From Tubiluchus corallicola (Eukaryota; Priapulida; Priapulimorpha; Priapulimorphida; Tubiluchidae), in assembly GCA_030141605.1 (NCBI GenBank), contig JAQGDQ010000629.1:59773-123772 (forward strand): a stretch of DNA of 64,000 nucleotides, given 5' to 3'. The notes below the pieces were generated by a model that saw only the letters and a program-made list of their open reading frames with translations, had not been told where the DNA came from and made no database searches. The position numbers were made by a program, and so were the translations under genes. Of this stretch, positions 23,201-31,739 are shown in pieces. Each line of letters starts with the position of its first letter. Within the stretch, counting starts at the first letter, position 1.

Positions 23201-26200
23201 CAATGGACTTATTGAAGCTTACACAAAACTTTCCATAACCCCAGTTTGCTAATTTTCAGAAATATTACATGCAAATCACTATGCCTTATGATACCCTATT
23301 CAAAACGTCTCAAAGCAAAGTTTATTAACCAACACAGATGATATTAAATGAACACTGCAGCTGAAACCACCATTTTCTATTCTGGCTCCTTTTTGCAAAT
23401 GCGATAAGAAAAGTTGCAAACTGAATTACAAATGCAGACATAACTAATATGTTTACTTTATGGTGTTTTCAATGTATAGAACTATTTAAATGTGCAATCA
23501 AGGCAGTGAAGGTGAATTCACAAAAATTTTGTACCGTAAAAATTCTCCGACTTACAGGACTACTAACTGCATAAAAAGCAAAGTAATTTAGAGGGACAAT
23601 ACGTTTGCCAACTTAAGCACTAGTTATTCGCTCAATGGCAGCTCGTGTATAGGTATTGTGGAACTGCAGCGCCCCCTATTTTTACTCGACATTATCAATA
23701 ATATTCAGCATAATAAGTCTGTTTTCTTTAGTTCTTTCAAGAGTTATTTAGAAGCAAGTATAAAATTCTAATGCACAACTTGGTTATAAAACTGGCTACA
23801 ATGACGACATACCAATAAGAAAAGATGCTGAGCCTTTCATCCCACATTTGATGTTCATAAAAACCCCATTAACTGTGTTTACTCACTTATACAAATGGTA
23901 GATTTTGTGTGTATATTGCCCGACTGTATATTTTCCCCCATAAAATGGAATTCCTTCGAATGGCTCATTTTTAAGCACCTCTATTCCCTCTCCTCCTCCG
24001 GTCTCATTCTTGCTGGCTTCGGCTACCGACCACAATTGTGCAACTTGATACTAGAAAAAATTAGCGCAATCAACTGAGTGCACAGGAAACACACACAAGA
24101 AAACGCACACGAGAAAACGCATGCAAAGAAACGCATGCGAGAAAACGCAGGCAAGGAAACGCAGGCGAGGAAACGCAGGCGAGAAAACGCAGGCGAGGAA
24201 ACGCAGGCGAGAAAACGCACACAAGGAAACGCACGCGAGAAAACGCATGCAAGGAAACGCACGCGACAAAACGCACGCGAGAAAATGCACACAGGAAACA
24301 CACACGAGAAAGACACACGAAAAAACACACACGAGAAAACACACACGAAATAGCGAACATTTTCTAGTGCAGAAACTGCAGACACCTTTAATCTGATACC
24401 ATGGGTTGATTCTAAAATTTGTATCACTGAAGAGTTTAACGAAGAAATTTATAACTTCGATAAACATGAAAGGCTCGGTGTTTTTTCACGTATGAAATTC
24501 TTTCTGCATATAATACAAGTTTCTCCAATTCATTAACAGAGGGCTCTTGTTCATTTCTAAACGTCACTTATTATTTATTTTCATTTTTTATTTCAAATTT
24601 ATTTCGTACATTTAAGGTACGTGTCATTACACAGAAATTTAAAAACACTCAACTATATTGTAAAATTACGGTAGAAACTAATAAAATATTAACACATATA
24701 ACATAAAAACACAAGACAGATCACTAAATAATACAATATGCAGAGGCATAAAACCCAATAAAAGTCGCCTTTAAAATGGTACAAGAAACATCGATATGCA
24801 TTGTCAGACACAATAGACTCTGTCTTTGATCTCTTGACTCTTGCTGATGGCTAAACAAATTTGTTGTTATCTTTGAGAGAGGGGTGATGTAAGCTGGTAA
24901 ATTTATACCTATCCTGTGATGCACAATGTAATGAAAGATGTTTAGTATCGTTTGCCGGGGTCTAATTTCTATTGTTTTCATTTCTGGTTTTATGTTATAC
25001 ATAAATACCACATGTATTGTCAGACACAATGGACTCTGTCTTTGATCAGCATCTTCTGTCACACCCACAGTGCATTTAAGGATTCACTAAAGGCAGATTT
25101 TCAGTCAGATCTCCATGCAGATCACTGAATCATCTGCATAAAACAGAGTTAATACGTAAAAAGCTGTTGCCATCATCGTTATGCAAACAGAACAATCTTA
25201 CGTGCATTCTCTTGCTATGTTAAGACATTTGTATATGCCTAATATAGGTTTTACACATCAAATGTAGACACAGGAATTTCGAATGAGTTTTGGTAACTCA
25301 AATGTGACTTAGGTAACTCAAATGTAGATACAATTACTTTGAATAAATAGGTAATTAACTCATTTAAGTGCAAATTACAAAAAAGATAAACCAAAGATAG
25401 TCATCACCTCTTTCATAACTTTGAAAAATGTGTTGTTTATCCCTTCCCAATGAACAGAATCACTAATTAGTTTTTTAAGTAATGCATTAGCACTGCATTA
25501 ATAAATTAGTTTCTCTCAAGAAACATTGTTTATTTTAAGAATGTATTGTTTTCTCTAACAGTTCCAATGGTATGTAAAGTTTACAGAATATTAGTGAACT
25601 ATTAGTAGACCTATAAAGTTATTATTTTCACAGCAATTATTAAATTAAGATTAAAGGAGATTAAATTTAACATCCCTAAACTTTACCACCTATCCACATT
25701 TGAGATGCCAATGTCACAGTTGACTTGACATGTGTCTACATTTGACTTACCAAAAATGCTTAAGATTTCCTGAAAACCATTGTTAACACATTTGAACTAC
25801 CTAAGTCTACATTTGAGTTACTGAGACACATATGAATTACCTAAATCTACATTTGAGTTAACGTAGGTCTACATTTGACATGTAAAATCTATAATATAAT
25901 TGATAAGCTGTATGTTTGCTCTGCATATCACAATACAGTTATATGGACAAACTGGTACAAACTACGTTTTGCATTACGAAATCAATAAGTATGTTTCCTC
26001 TATTGCTCGGTACATCTTTACGATAGATTTTATAACCCATACATAGACCATTCCGAGCTCGTCTCTCTTCTAATGGCTTTAAACTTAAAACGCTTAGCCT
26101 GTTAATAAATTTATAGTCAACAGAAACCACAACATACCTCTTCAACAGACAGCGGTAAAATGACCCGACTGAAATAAACAAAAAAGAATCATTAAGAGTC

Positions 26201-29200
26201 ACTCAAAACTTATTATTAGTGAGGGAATAAAGTGAGCGGAAACGAATTTGGCCATGAATTTAAACAAAATCACATTCAGTTAATGTGGGTGAACACTGGC
26301 CATCAGACAAACTGCTTTTGGGGCAATTTCAGCTGCCATACTACTCCTGGATTCAAGGAGGAACAATGTACACATTTAATAACAAGACTAACACCTATGC
26401 AGTTGAGGGTCTTGTCACTAATTTTTATAACCAACTTCATTCCAGTCACTCAACAACTATGAATATTGCTACAGAACTCTGCTTTAGTACCACTGAGTCT
26501 GAGGCGTACTAACCAACAGGCTAACTAGCCTATAGCCTGAGGCGTCAAAGTTTGAGAGGCATCACATTTTAGGAAAAATTCTTATTCTCCTTGGAAAATG
26601 TGTATACTTTCATATTCATGTAAAAGGTGCATTTTATAACACACCACAGGCAGTTACTGAAAGCAGCTTTTATATAAGTGCCACATAATGAACAGGTGCA
26701 AGGTATTACACAACAAGCAGTTGCGCAGCCTGCTTGGATATAAGCGCTGTGCAAATACATGTAATTAATAATGACCTCGTAGAAACTAGCTTAACAGTGT
26801 TTCTAATACACTACAAGTAATTGTTTAATCTGCTCATTACATAAACAATCATAAATTTGCAATAGTGAGGGGCGGGCTGAAATGTCAGCCTAGGGCGTCA
26901 TAAAGTCTTGATACGCCCTTGCACTGAATATATGGTGTGCCAAAATGGAGATCAAAAATATACAGGCCAGATGGAAGATTGAGTGGACTTTCAGGCTTCA
27001 AAGTAAGAGCTAGTATGCTTTGACATCCTACTTGGTGAAGAAGGTTTGACTTTTCCAACTGTACGGCACCTAAACAGGTACCAAAAGTTGGAGGCTGTGT
27101 GAGTGCTGTTTTTTATATGGTTATGGCTGAAATCAAAGAATAAATAATATAAGCACGGAATAAGCAGGGACTAAGCACTAAGCACAAACAACCAGGGAAC
27201 AAGTACAAAAAGTAGGACCTTACACCGGTCCTATTTTCCCTAATATAAAAAACCTGAAAATTTTAAAAACAATAAAATATACATATGACCTGTTTATACC
27301 TTACGTATACCATAAGTATACCATACGTCCCTTTATGACCGAAAGTCCCTTATATCAGGGTACCTTATATACGAAGATTTTTATAAGGAAAAACGTTACG
27401 GAATTTTCGGACCGGTGTTGGTGATCTGTTATAAGCGAATATCTTATACCCGTGGTTGACTGTATGTGTGTGTGTGTGCGTGCGGGCGTGTATGTGTGTG
27501 TGTGTGTCTGTGTGTGTGCGTGTTACAGATCACAAATTATTGCAATAATATTGATTTTAGCTTAAAAGCTACCTAAGAAACAAAAACAGATCATTGCTTT
27601 GCGTGAAACCTCATTTGCTCCTCATTTTTATTCTGGAGGAGCATACAGTGCAGTGCTCCGCAAAAAAAGAAAACATTTCCACCCCTGACCACAGCAGAAA
27701 CCAGACAATTTTTCATGTTTGAACAGGTATACAACCATCAAGTCAATTTCCACCCCTGACCACAGCAGAAACCAGACAATTTTCCATGTTTGAACAGGTA
27801 TACAACCATCAAGTCAATTTCCACCCCTGACCACAGCAGAAACCAGACAATTTTCCATGTTTGAACAGGTATATCACCATCAGGTCAATTTCCACCCCTG
27901 ACCACAGCAGAAACCAGACAATTTTCCATGTTTGAACAGGTATATCACCATCAGGTCAATTTCCGCCCCTGACCACAGCAGAAACCAGACAATTTTCCAT
28001 GTTTGAACAGGTATATCACCATCAGGTCAATTTCCGCCCCTGACCACAGCAGAAACCAGACAATTTTCCATGTTTGAACAGGTATACCACCGTCAAGTCA
28101 ATTTCCACCCCTGACCACAGCAGAAACCAGACAATTTTCCATGTTTGAACAGGTATATCACCATCAGGTCAATTTCCACCCCTGACCACAGCAGAAAGCA
28201 GGCAATTTTCCATGTTTGAACAGGTATACCACCATCAAATCAACTTCCTTTAGAAATCACATCCCAACCTGCAGCACTAAATTAGTTAATCTACAAAACA
28301 GCATGCTGCCTCCAACGAAAGCACAAGGATTTGCAGATTTTGTTAAAGTGACCGTCAAACTTGAACTCGGATCAATACAAGGGAGACGGTAAACAGAGCG
28401 CAAGATTCTTTAGAAACGTAACAGTTTCCATTAATTTGGTAAATATTGGAAATGAACAGCAAAACCCATATGAACAAAATTGTTCTTTAAAAGCACACGA
28501 AACCATCCTTTATAAATGAAGCTTAAAAAGTTCGCATTGAAATTTTATATCACTTACATGCTATCTCATTGCATACAGGACTTGTATTAGCAGTACTAGT
28601 TAGCACTGTAAAAAAACTTGTAAATTCTCCTGTGATGACCGTTAGGTGCAGCGGTTTTAACGGTAAGTCATTTGAGACAAGTTCAGATAACATTGGAAGT
28701 TTGAAATAACAAAGAGAGCATTCGTAGAACACTCTTGGCTGACCAAGCAACAGCTTAAATCACTTTATATTGTCAATAAGATTAATAATATGTTTTTGGT
28801 GAATCAGTGCCAGTGCACACTGGGATGGAGATGCGGTGCCGTTTTACCAGGTAGAGTGAACATTTTAAATAACTAAGAAGAAGCTTTCAAACAGGCAAGC
28901 ATAAAACTAACTAATACAACTTTGCATGTAATGCCTTTGGGATATACTTTTTTAACATTCCCCTTTATTAATCGTTCATAACACATCAAAAATAAAATGT
29001 CGATAAATCACAAAATTGTTTGGTTTCATCACAGCCTATCAATTTTGCTGTTTAACGAAACCGATCGATCGCAAATCTGGCAGAATAAGTACGTATTGCC
29101 GCTATAAAAATTATTTTTAAACTGTGTTGCTTTGGCAGTTGTTTTACACATCAAAAGATATTATCCATAAGACTTCAATGACGAAAATTCATTTATCTGC

Positions 29201-31739
29201 AATTATTTGATTGATTTCCTGGAATTTATTATAAATTTTATCACTGAAGTAAAAGAAAAAGCAAATGTATCAATGGAATTTGTGGCACTTGTCTACTCAT
29301 TTTCACAAATGCTGAAAAACTCCCTGAGACACGTTGAGCAACAGCCACTGAGCAACGTTGGAGCAGACATGGTTGAGCAACAGGCACTGAGCAACGTTGG
29401 AGCAGACATGGTTGAGCAACAGACAGTGAGCAACATTGGAGCAGACACGGTTGAGACGTGTTAAACAGCAATAAACCGATGATAATGCCTAAAAGAAAGT
29501 AAAGCCAGAACGAAAATCTATGATCATTACATCTAATCCATGGATGTTCTATTCTAGATAGATGGCTACAGTCTAATCAGCTTTCACCAATACAATTACA
29601 AGGACTGACAAGAATATGTGCAAGGCCTTCTAAAAATTATATGCGATTAAAATTGACAAAGTTACAGGATGGGATTTTATAAGAAAACAGCTATTGTTAA
29701 TTGCAAACCATACTGCAAACCAACAAGGTGAAAATGACCAAGACCACGCATTATGGTGTGAAATAAGTAGAAAAGAAAAAAACTTCAATGATCAAAACAG
29801 CAGCAGCACGACTGAAATGCTTAATCGGTTTGGCCACTCCTTTTGAGCGTGTGATCTCTTGGAAAAGCAAGTGTATGAAATATAAATTTGAGACATTTAT
29901 GAGAAATTTGAAGCACATAAATGAATTTATCGTAACAGAATGCTAAACATTTCAAAACTTCTGCTCTAAGTTTTACATGTTTTGCTTTTGTAAACATTTT
30001 CTTAGAAATTCAGCAATTTTTGCGGCTGTTTATTAATTACCGATCATTACCGAACACAACTGTTCGATCACCGATGACTGATCAGTTCGGCAGGTCACTA
30101 GAACTAAATAATACATTAGAAAGTTTATAAGAAACCAAATAATTATAGATAAATGAGTAAAAAAACATGCTCCGAACACATCCAGTTTGCAATGTCCACA
30201 TTGTACAGCCAACATTAGGGGTGCACCAAATATTCAGATCGTCAAACTTTTTATGGAATATCGGTACAAAAATCCCGTCCAACAATCTTCCGTTGCAATC
30301 ACTAAAGATTCGGTGAACCTTCAGTATACCGAAATTACTCTTTTAATAATTGTCACATTAGGTAAGAATTACATCAAAACGAACCGAACAGTTTCCTACA
30401 ATGCTTAGAAAAATTTATACAAAATTTAGCAAAAATATTGAGCTACTTTAAAGGACAAGAAAAGGGGCACCTGATGTAGGTTTCAGAAAAATCGCTGTGT
30501 AAAACGTTCCATGCAAATCTATATTACTTAGCATTTCACTTACCTGCTGGAAAGACTTATGTAACTAGACCAATAATTTAAAATGTTTGTGCCAATTGGT
30601 AAAACGTGTCTGACTCACCCTCCAGGGTGCGCCACTCACTAACCAAAAATGTATTTTTAATTTTATTGACAAGATACAGTAATTTAAAATTTTACTTAAT
30701 TAGCAACATGTATGCTACGAATGCTCTGATTACTTTTTCGAACTTTACGCAATGTTATCAAAACTTGTTTCAAACGACCTACTATTAAAATGGCTGAGCC
30801 TAACGGTCATCGCGGGAGTTTAAAATTTACACGTTTTATACAGTGTTGCTGCCGACGCAAGCCCTGCATACGAAAAGGCAATATGTAAGTGGTATAAAAT
30901 TTCGAGACAAATTTTTTAAGCTTTATGTAAGTGGAAGGTTTTCTTGTGCTTTGTCAATAATATTACAGAAGTTTAGAGATCATATCGTCATAAATGAGAA
31001 ATCAAAAGATTACCCAAAGGTTAGCTTGATGAATAAATCTTGCACGCAGTACTGTTTTGTATCCAAGTTACCTGTTTTTATGTGTGATATTGTTCTACAA
31101 TTGTGCTCCTGTAATCAGTCGCTATGAATGAAGTACATTAGCTCAAACACACCATTGTAACAAACAGCACCAAGTGAAAAACTAGGTAAGAAAGCCAAAA
31201 CTGATATAGGATGCGAATTGGTCGAAGGACTGAACTAGAAATTGAGCAAACTGCTGGATTCTATTATTAAAAGCTAAAGTTAAGTATGTTCCTTGTGTCT
31301 TACACACACAGAGATTCTCATTTGCACATATCTAACTAAATCCAGTGGACATAATGGAAATAACGAAACAACAACATACAAAATTATCTTACGTTTATCT
31401 ACAAAACTTGAAAGTAAATGCAATACATTACTGCAATAATTGATTAACGATTATTGGAAATACTACTTATTCCGAACCCGAATTCGATCGACCCACAAAA
31501 GCAGTAATTATCATTATAGGCACTAACATAAAATAAATCTGAAATTGCAAGGTCAGATAACTAACCGCATACAAAAAACTTGGCGTTTTGTTGTTACAGC
31601 CTGATTAGTTTCAATAGAAAACATGAATTAATGGGAGAGCAATGCGTGCGTGCTCTACAAAAATTAAATGATTTCAATCCTGAAAATCGCAGTACACTCA
31701 ATTTGTTTAACAACAAACTTACTATTCTTTTATAAGCAT
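11208..31739 (-). CDS. Class I phosphatidylinositol transfer protein (PITP alpha/beta type), complete, with three alternative last exons
   Basis: PITPs of this family move phosphatidylinositol and phosphatidylcholine between membranes and supply PI to lipid kinases. Joined exons 31739-31723, 26168-26138, 24050-23887, 22970-22871, 21257-21180, 19503-19423, 16342-16166 and 12457-12335, plus one of three last exons, keep frame at every junction and give 283, 287 or 288 residues (vertebrate proteins are about 270). The protein starts [16 protein letters not shown]. Family hallmarks are [12 protein letters not shown] (27-38), QYTHKIYH (61-68; T63 and K65 match the inositol-contacting Thr59/Lys61), NAYPYC (94-99; C99 matches Cys95), [10 protein letters not shown] (168-177; S170 matches Ser166), FKWWGLQ (201-207; the membrane-inserting WW) and FHRQVFCW (225-232). 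All junctions are GT-AG. The introns hold many MITEs and SINEs. The gene could be orthologous to the single ancestral PITPNA/PITPNB. Isoform use is inferred, not shown. Confidence 0.95.
11406..11498 (-). CDS. PITP alternative terminal exon, middle copy (tail 30 residues)
   Basis: Acceptor CTCTTTGTTGCAG. Encodes [13 protein letters not shown], then [17 protein letters not shown] and TAG. The exon and its flanks are strongly similar to the proximal copy (period ~213) and the distal copy (period 210), so it arose by local tandem duplication. Confidence 0.85.
   Translation of the reverse strand, partial: QRLRGSLRGMLMMASMSASPSREAAVGQDT
11616..11711 (-). CDS. PITP alternative terminal exon, proximal copy (tail 31 residues)
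   Basis: Acceptor ACTTTGTTGCAG directly before CAACGACGTAGAGG. Encodes [13 protein letters not shown], then [18 protein letters not shown] and TAG. The R-R-G-S-V-R-G core matches the family's usual pre-terminal segment. It differs from the middle copy by substitutions and one in-frame 3-base insertion (the V in SRVEAA), as expected if the frame is maintained. Confidence 0.85.
   Translation of the reverse strand, partial: QRRRGSVRGMLMMTAISASPSRVEAAVGQDP
12335..12457 (-). CDS. PITP exon 8, last constant exon
   Basis: Acceptor TTTTTCCAG, donor GTAAGT. Encodes residues 217-257, [20 protein letters not shown] then [21 protein letters not shown]. The LTMDDIR..E helix is the gate of the lipid pocket. 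The donor leaves phase 0, matching all three downstream terminal exons. Confidence 0.95.
12605..13010. mobile_element. TTAA-flanked MITE (AGGACAAGAAAA family)
   Basis: Inverted ends AGGACAAGAAAATGGC and, reversed, AGGACAAGAAAAGGCC, flanked on both sides by TTAA (12601..12604, 13011..13014). At 406 bp it is the cleanest member of a family found repeatedly in this window. TTAA targets are typical of piggyBac-type transposition, but no transposase is present to prove it. It lies in intron 7 of the PITP gene. Confidence 0.75.
13327..13824. mobile_element. hAT-like MITE (CAGGGATGWGAATGA ends)
   Basis: Starts CAGGGATGTGAATGAGAAAT and ends AATTCTCAACCCTG, inverted to CAGGGTTGAGAATT. The internal segment at about 13430..13530 and the last ~90 bases match the element at 20109..20722. 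No clear 8-base target duplication remains. Confidence 0.65.
13913..14479. mobile_element. Longer relative of the CAGTGGC hAT-like MITE
   Basis: The left edge reads AGTGGCATAGTTAATGGGGG and then GGCAAGGGGAGCA. The right edge reads GCTTGCTCCCCCCTAACTTT, then AACTTGGCTACGCCCTG. Both ends correspond to those of the 188-bp element at 7068..7255. The boundaries are approximate. Confidence 0.5.
14529..15207 (-). mobile_element. TTAA-flanked MITE, long form
   Basis: Flanked by TTAA (14525..14528 and 15208..15211). Ends AGCACAAGAGAACCC and, on the other side, CCCCTTTTCTTGTCCT. Internally it shares CGCGATGACCGTTAGACACA-type and TTTTACCAATTGGTGAAA words with copies at 22102, 28491, 30452 and 51971. 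Reversed relative to those at 22102 and 30452. Confidence 0.7.
15661..16140. mobile_element. hAT-like MITE (CAGGGTTCCC ends)
   Basis: The right end GTGGGAACCCTG is the inverted form of CAGGGTTCCCAC; the left end is degraded (CAAAGTTCCCAC). Shared with the 48005..48430 copy in opposite orientation: GCAGAAATTGCATTACC, TATGGACATTCATACA-type and TTTTCCCTGACTTTT words. It lies just downstream of PITP exon 7 in the gene sense. Confidence 0.65.
16166..16342 (-). CDS. PITP exon 7
   Basis: Acceptor TTATTTCAG, donor GTAAGT. Encodes residues 158-216: [20 protein letters not shown] with the regulatory-loop serine S170, then a stretch a few residues shorter than in vertebrates ([13 protein letters not shown]), then [21 protein letters not shown]203-W204 is the membrane-inserting pair. 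Phase 0 on both sides. Confidence 0.95.
16671..17220 (-). mobile_element. 5S rRNA-derived SINE inserted in the tRNA-SINE
   Basis: The first 120 bases in the minus sense (17220..17101) align end to end with 5S rRNA. They contain GAAAACACCGCTTCTCGTCT, GGGGCCTGGTTAGTACTTGG, ATGGGTGACCACC and AATACCAGGTGCTGTAGACTT-like words. About 430 bases of non-5S body follow, ending GAAGGATGCCAACC. The 12-base flanks ACAGACACTATT (16659..16670) and ACAGAGACTATT (17221..17232) are a target duplication with one mismatch. It is a SINE3-type element by structure. The 88-codon frame in its body is not a gene. Confidence 0.8.
17101..17220 (-). pseudogene. 5S rRNA-like head of the SINE
   Basis: Exactly 120 bases and colinear with 5S rRNA. 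The 3' half (GGATGGGTGACCACC, the C-box region) is well kept; the A-box region is more substituted (GAAGTTATGCAATGTGGGGC). It is the promoter-bearing head of the retroposon, not a functional rRNA gene. Confidence 0.8.
18554..19350. mobile_element. hAT-like MITE (CAGGGATGTTACCGAAACG family)
   Basis: The left end CGGCTGTGTTACCAAAACTG and the right end TTTCTGTAACATCCCTG are inverted. The 8-base flanks TTATAAAA (18546..18553) and TAATAAAA (19351..19358) differ at one base. The interior shares GAAGATATGCCGCATTGCCG with copies at 20.4, 38.9 and 57.9 kb. Near the right end a ~105-base segment (GAAAGTTTTGGCTACGAAAC) is tandemly doubled. Confidence 0.7.
19423..19503 (-). CDS. PITP exon 6
   Basis: Acceptor GTTTTGGCAG, donor GTATCA (a weaker donor than the others). 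Encodes residues 131-157, [20 protein letters not shown] then NDPVLPK; the IDIA strand is typical of the family. Phase 0 on both sides. Confidence 0.9.
19838..21143. mobile_element. Tigger-like MITE (CAGTAAGTCC ends), interrupted
   Basis: The left end CGGTAAGTCCTAGCTTAATG and the right end, reversed CAGTAACTCTTCCCTTAACG, are inverted and flanked by TA. It matches the compact 256-bp copy at 50234..50489 (in opposite orientation) through AACGAAACCAAAACTTCCAT and AAAAGAATTGAGATACGTTC. The interior holds the hAT-like insert 20109..20722 and extra sequence absent from the compact copy. Confidence 0.7.
20109..20722. mobile_element. hAT-like MITE with perfect 8-bp target duplication
   Basis: Starts CAGGGATGAGAATGACATAT and ends AGTTCTCACCCCTG. 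The flanks GTTTAAGC (20101..20108 and 20723..20730) are identical. Its two ends match the 13327..13824 element, but the centre (about 20280..20600) matches the interior of the different family at 18554..19350, including GAAGATATGCCGCATTGCCG. It therefore looks like a chimera. Confidence 0.8.
21180..21257 (-). CDS. PITP exon 5
   Basis: Acceptor TTTTTTTCAG, donor GTGAGT. Encodes residues 105-130, [20 protein letters not shown] then TGNQEN, matching the conserved EYMKEDF...IET..PD.GTQEN segment. Phase 0 on both sides. Confidence 0.93.
22102..22824 (+). mobile_element. TTAA-flanked MITE, long form
   Basis: TTAA at 22098..22101 and 22825..22828. Starts AGGACAAGTAAAGAGGTACC, ends GATTTTCTTGTGGT. 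Contains TTCACCAATTGGTAAAATGT, CTCCAGGGTGCACCACTCAC and GTTACTGCCGACGCAAGGCC. It lies in PITP intron 4, ending ~45 bases from the 3' edge of exon 4. Confidence 0.72.
22871..22970 (-). CDS. PITP exon 4
   Basis: Acceptor TGATTTCAG, donor GTAAGT. Completes N71 and encodes 72-104, [13 protein letters not shown] then [19 protein letters not shown]94 and C99 correspond to the conserved Asn90 and Cys95 of the vertebrate lipid pocket. Confidence 0.95.
23887..24050 (-). CDS. PITP exon 3
   Basis: Acceptor TTTTTTCTAG, donor GTGAGT. Encodes residues 17-70 plus two bases of N71: [20 protein letters not shown], then the glycine-rich turn, then [10 protein letters not shown] with the inositol-contacting Thr and Lys. 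A minisatellite begins only ~28 bases upstream of the acceptor. Confidence 0.95.
24078..24355. repeat. 12/24-bp minisatellite beside PITP exon 3
   Basis: About 23 tandem 12-base units of the type GCGAGAAAACGCAGGCAAGG with A/C-rich variants. In the gene sense the array is T- and C-rich (GTTTTCTCGCGTGCGTTTCC) and ends about 28 bases upstream of the exon 3 acceptor. The Cys/Phe-rich and Arg/Lys-rich frames here are repeat artefacts. Confidence 0.9.
24690..25068. repeat. Dispersed repeat, shared with 37.9 kb
   Basis: ACAAGACAGATCACTAAATA and GAGGCATAAAACCCAATAAA, then GCCTTTAAAATGG, recur at about 37960..38013. Two ~50-base blocks with CATTGTCAGACACAATGGAC-type sequence occur at 24797..24832 and 25012..25047. 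Its identity is not recognised; it may be an old retroelement tail. Confidence 0.45.
25243..25893. mobile_element. Foldback/MITE-like element, unexpanded copy
   Basis: Same ends and core as 2144..3413: TATAGGTTTTACACATCAAA at the left, CTACATTTGACATGTAAAAT then CTATA at the right, and the shared core GGTAATTAACTCATTTAAGT. It has only one copy of the unit that forms the long array in the other element. Confidence 0.75.
25900..26125 (-). mobile_element. Probable retrotransposon remnant
   Basis: In the minus sense it reads [20 protein letters not shown] then [10 protein letters not shown], resembling the L-x-x-L-E-x-R-R-x-x-x-D/G-L-x-x-x-Y-K-I segment near the C-terminus of many animal non-LTR reverse transcriptases. 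The following part, DFVMQNVVC, recurs at about 38020..38120 on the plus strand as DFIMQNIIC. It is short and interrupted, so the call is tentative. It lies just beyond the donor of PITP exon 2. Confidence 0.4.
26138..26168 (-). CDS. PITP exon 2 (31-base micro-exon)
   Basis: Acceptor TTTATTTCAG and donor GTATGT. It completes Y6 and encodes [10 protein letters not shown] (7-16), the first beta strand of the lipid-binding fold. Length 31 follows the two-base overhang of exon 1, so the next exon begins in frame. Confidence 0.92.
26518..26925. mobile_element. Possible hAT-like MITE
   Basis: AGCCTATAGCCTGAGGCGTC near the left and GTCAGCCTAGGGCGTCATAA near the right are inverted/related words, and the right end reversed reads CAAGGGCGTATCAAGAC, a common hAT-like terminal style. 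The boundaries are uncertain. Confidence 0.35.
27464..27523. repeat. (TG)n microsatellite
   Basis: About 60 bases of TG dinucleotides with CG and GG interruptions. The ~110 bases before it (ATAAGCGAATATCTTATACC, CGGACCGGTGTTGGTGATCT) resemble a Tigger-like terminus, but no matching partner end was found. Confidence 0.85.
27675..28240. repeat. 71-bp minisatellite
   Basis: Eight tandem units of 71 bases with little divergence, each containing TTTCCACCCCTGACCACAGC, AGAAACCAGACAATTTTCCA and GTTTGAACAGGTATA. Variation is mostly ATACAACCATCAAG versus ATATCACCATCAGG. It lies within PITP intron 1. Confidence 0.95.
28491..28950 (-). mobile_element. TTAA-family MITE, truncated copy
   Basis: TTAA at 28487..28490, then AAGCACACGAAACCATCC and internal CTGTGATGACCGTTAGGTGC. 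It is the same family as 14529..15207 in the same orientation. The far end (CTTGTCCT) is missing, so the copy is truncated or eroded. Confidence 0.55.
29330..29455. repeat. 39-bp tandem repeat (three units)
   Basis: GTTGAGCAACAGCCACTGAG, then CAACGTTGGAGCAGACATG, repeated three times. Because 39 is a multiple of three, an open frame (29207..29464) reads [12 protein letters not shown] three times. That frame has no ATG at its start and no recognised family, so it is not called as a gene. Confidence 0.85.
30452..30951 (+). mobile_element. TTAA-family MITE
   Basis: TTAA at 30448..30451, then AGGACAAGAAAAGGGGCACC, CCAATTGGTAAAACGTGTCT, CTCCAGGGTGCGCCACTCAC and an end near TTTTCTTGTGCTTT. It lies in PITP intron 1, upstream of exon 2 in the gene sense. 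Confidence 0.65.
31723..31739 (-). CDS. PITP exon 1 (coding part): start codon to Y6
   Basis: Encodes MLIKE plus two bases of the Y6 codon, then the donor GTAAGT. The start has A at -3 (AACATGC), and the peptide matches the near-invariant N-terminus of class I PITPs, so the ATG choice is firm. The 5' untranslated region and promoter were not resolved. Confidence 0.9.

Noticed and set aside
24023-24467. Cys/Phe-rich minus-strand and Lys/Arg/Thr-rich plus-strand frames of 91-138 codons
   Set aside because: Translations of a 12-base minisatellite; the real coding part is the adjacent PITP exon in a defined phase.
26330-26370. A possible PITP first exon in the minus sense (CAGGAG-TA before GTATGG)
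   Set aside because: The frame has a stop just upstream and no ATG. A perfect first exon (MLIKE-Y) exists at 31723..31739.
27675-28240. Regularly spaced repeats resembling a CRISPR array
   Set aside because: The whole 71-base unit is conserved with no unique spacers, and the context is animal nuclear DNA.
30213-30300. TAGGGGTGCACCAAATATTC, similar to the end of a common hAT element type
   Set aside because: No matching inverted end or target duplication was found, so it is not called as an element.
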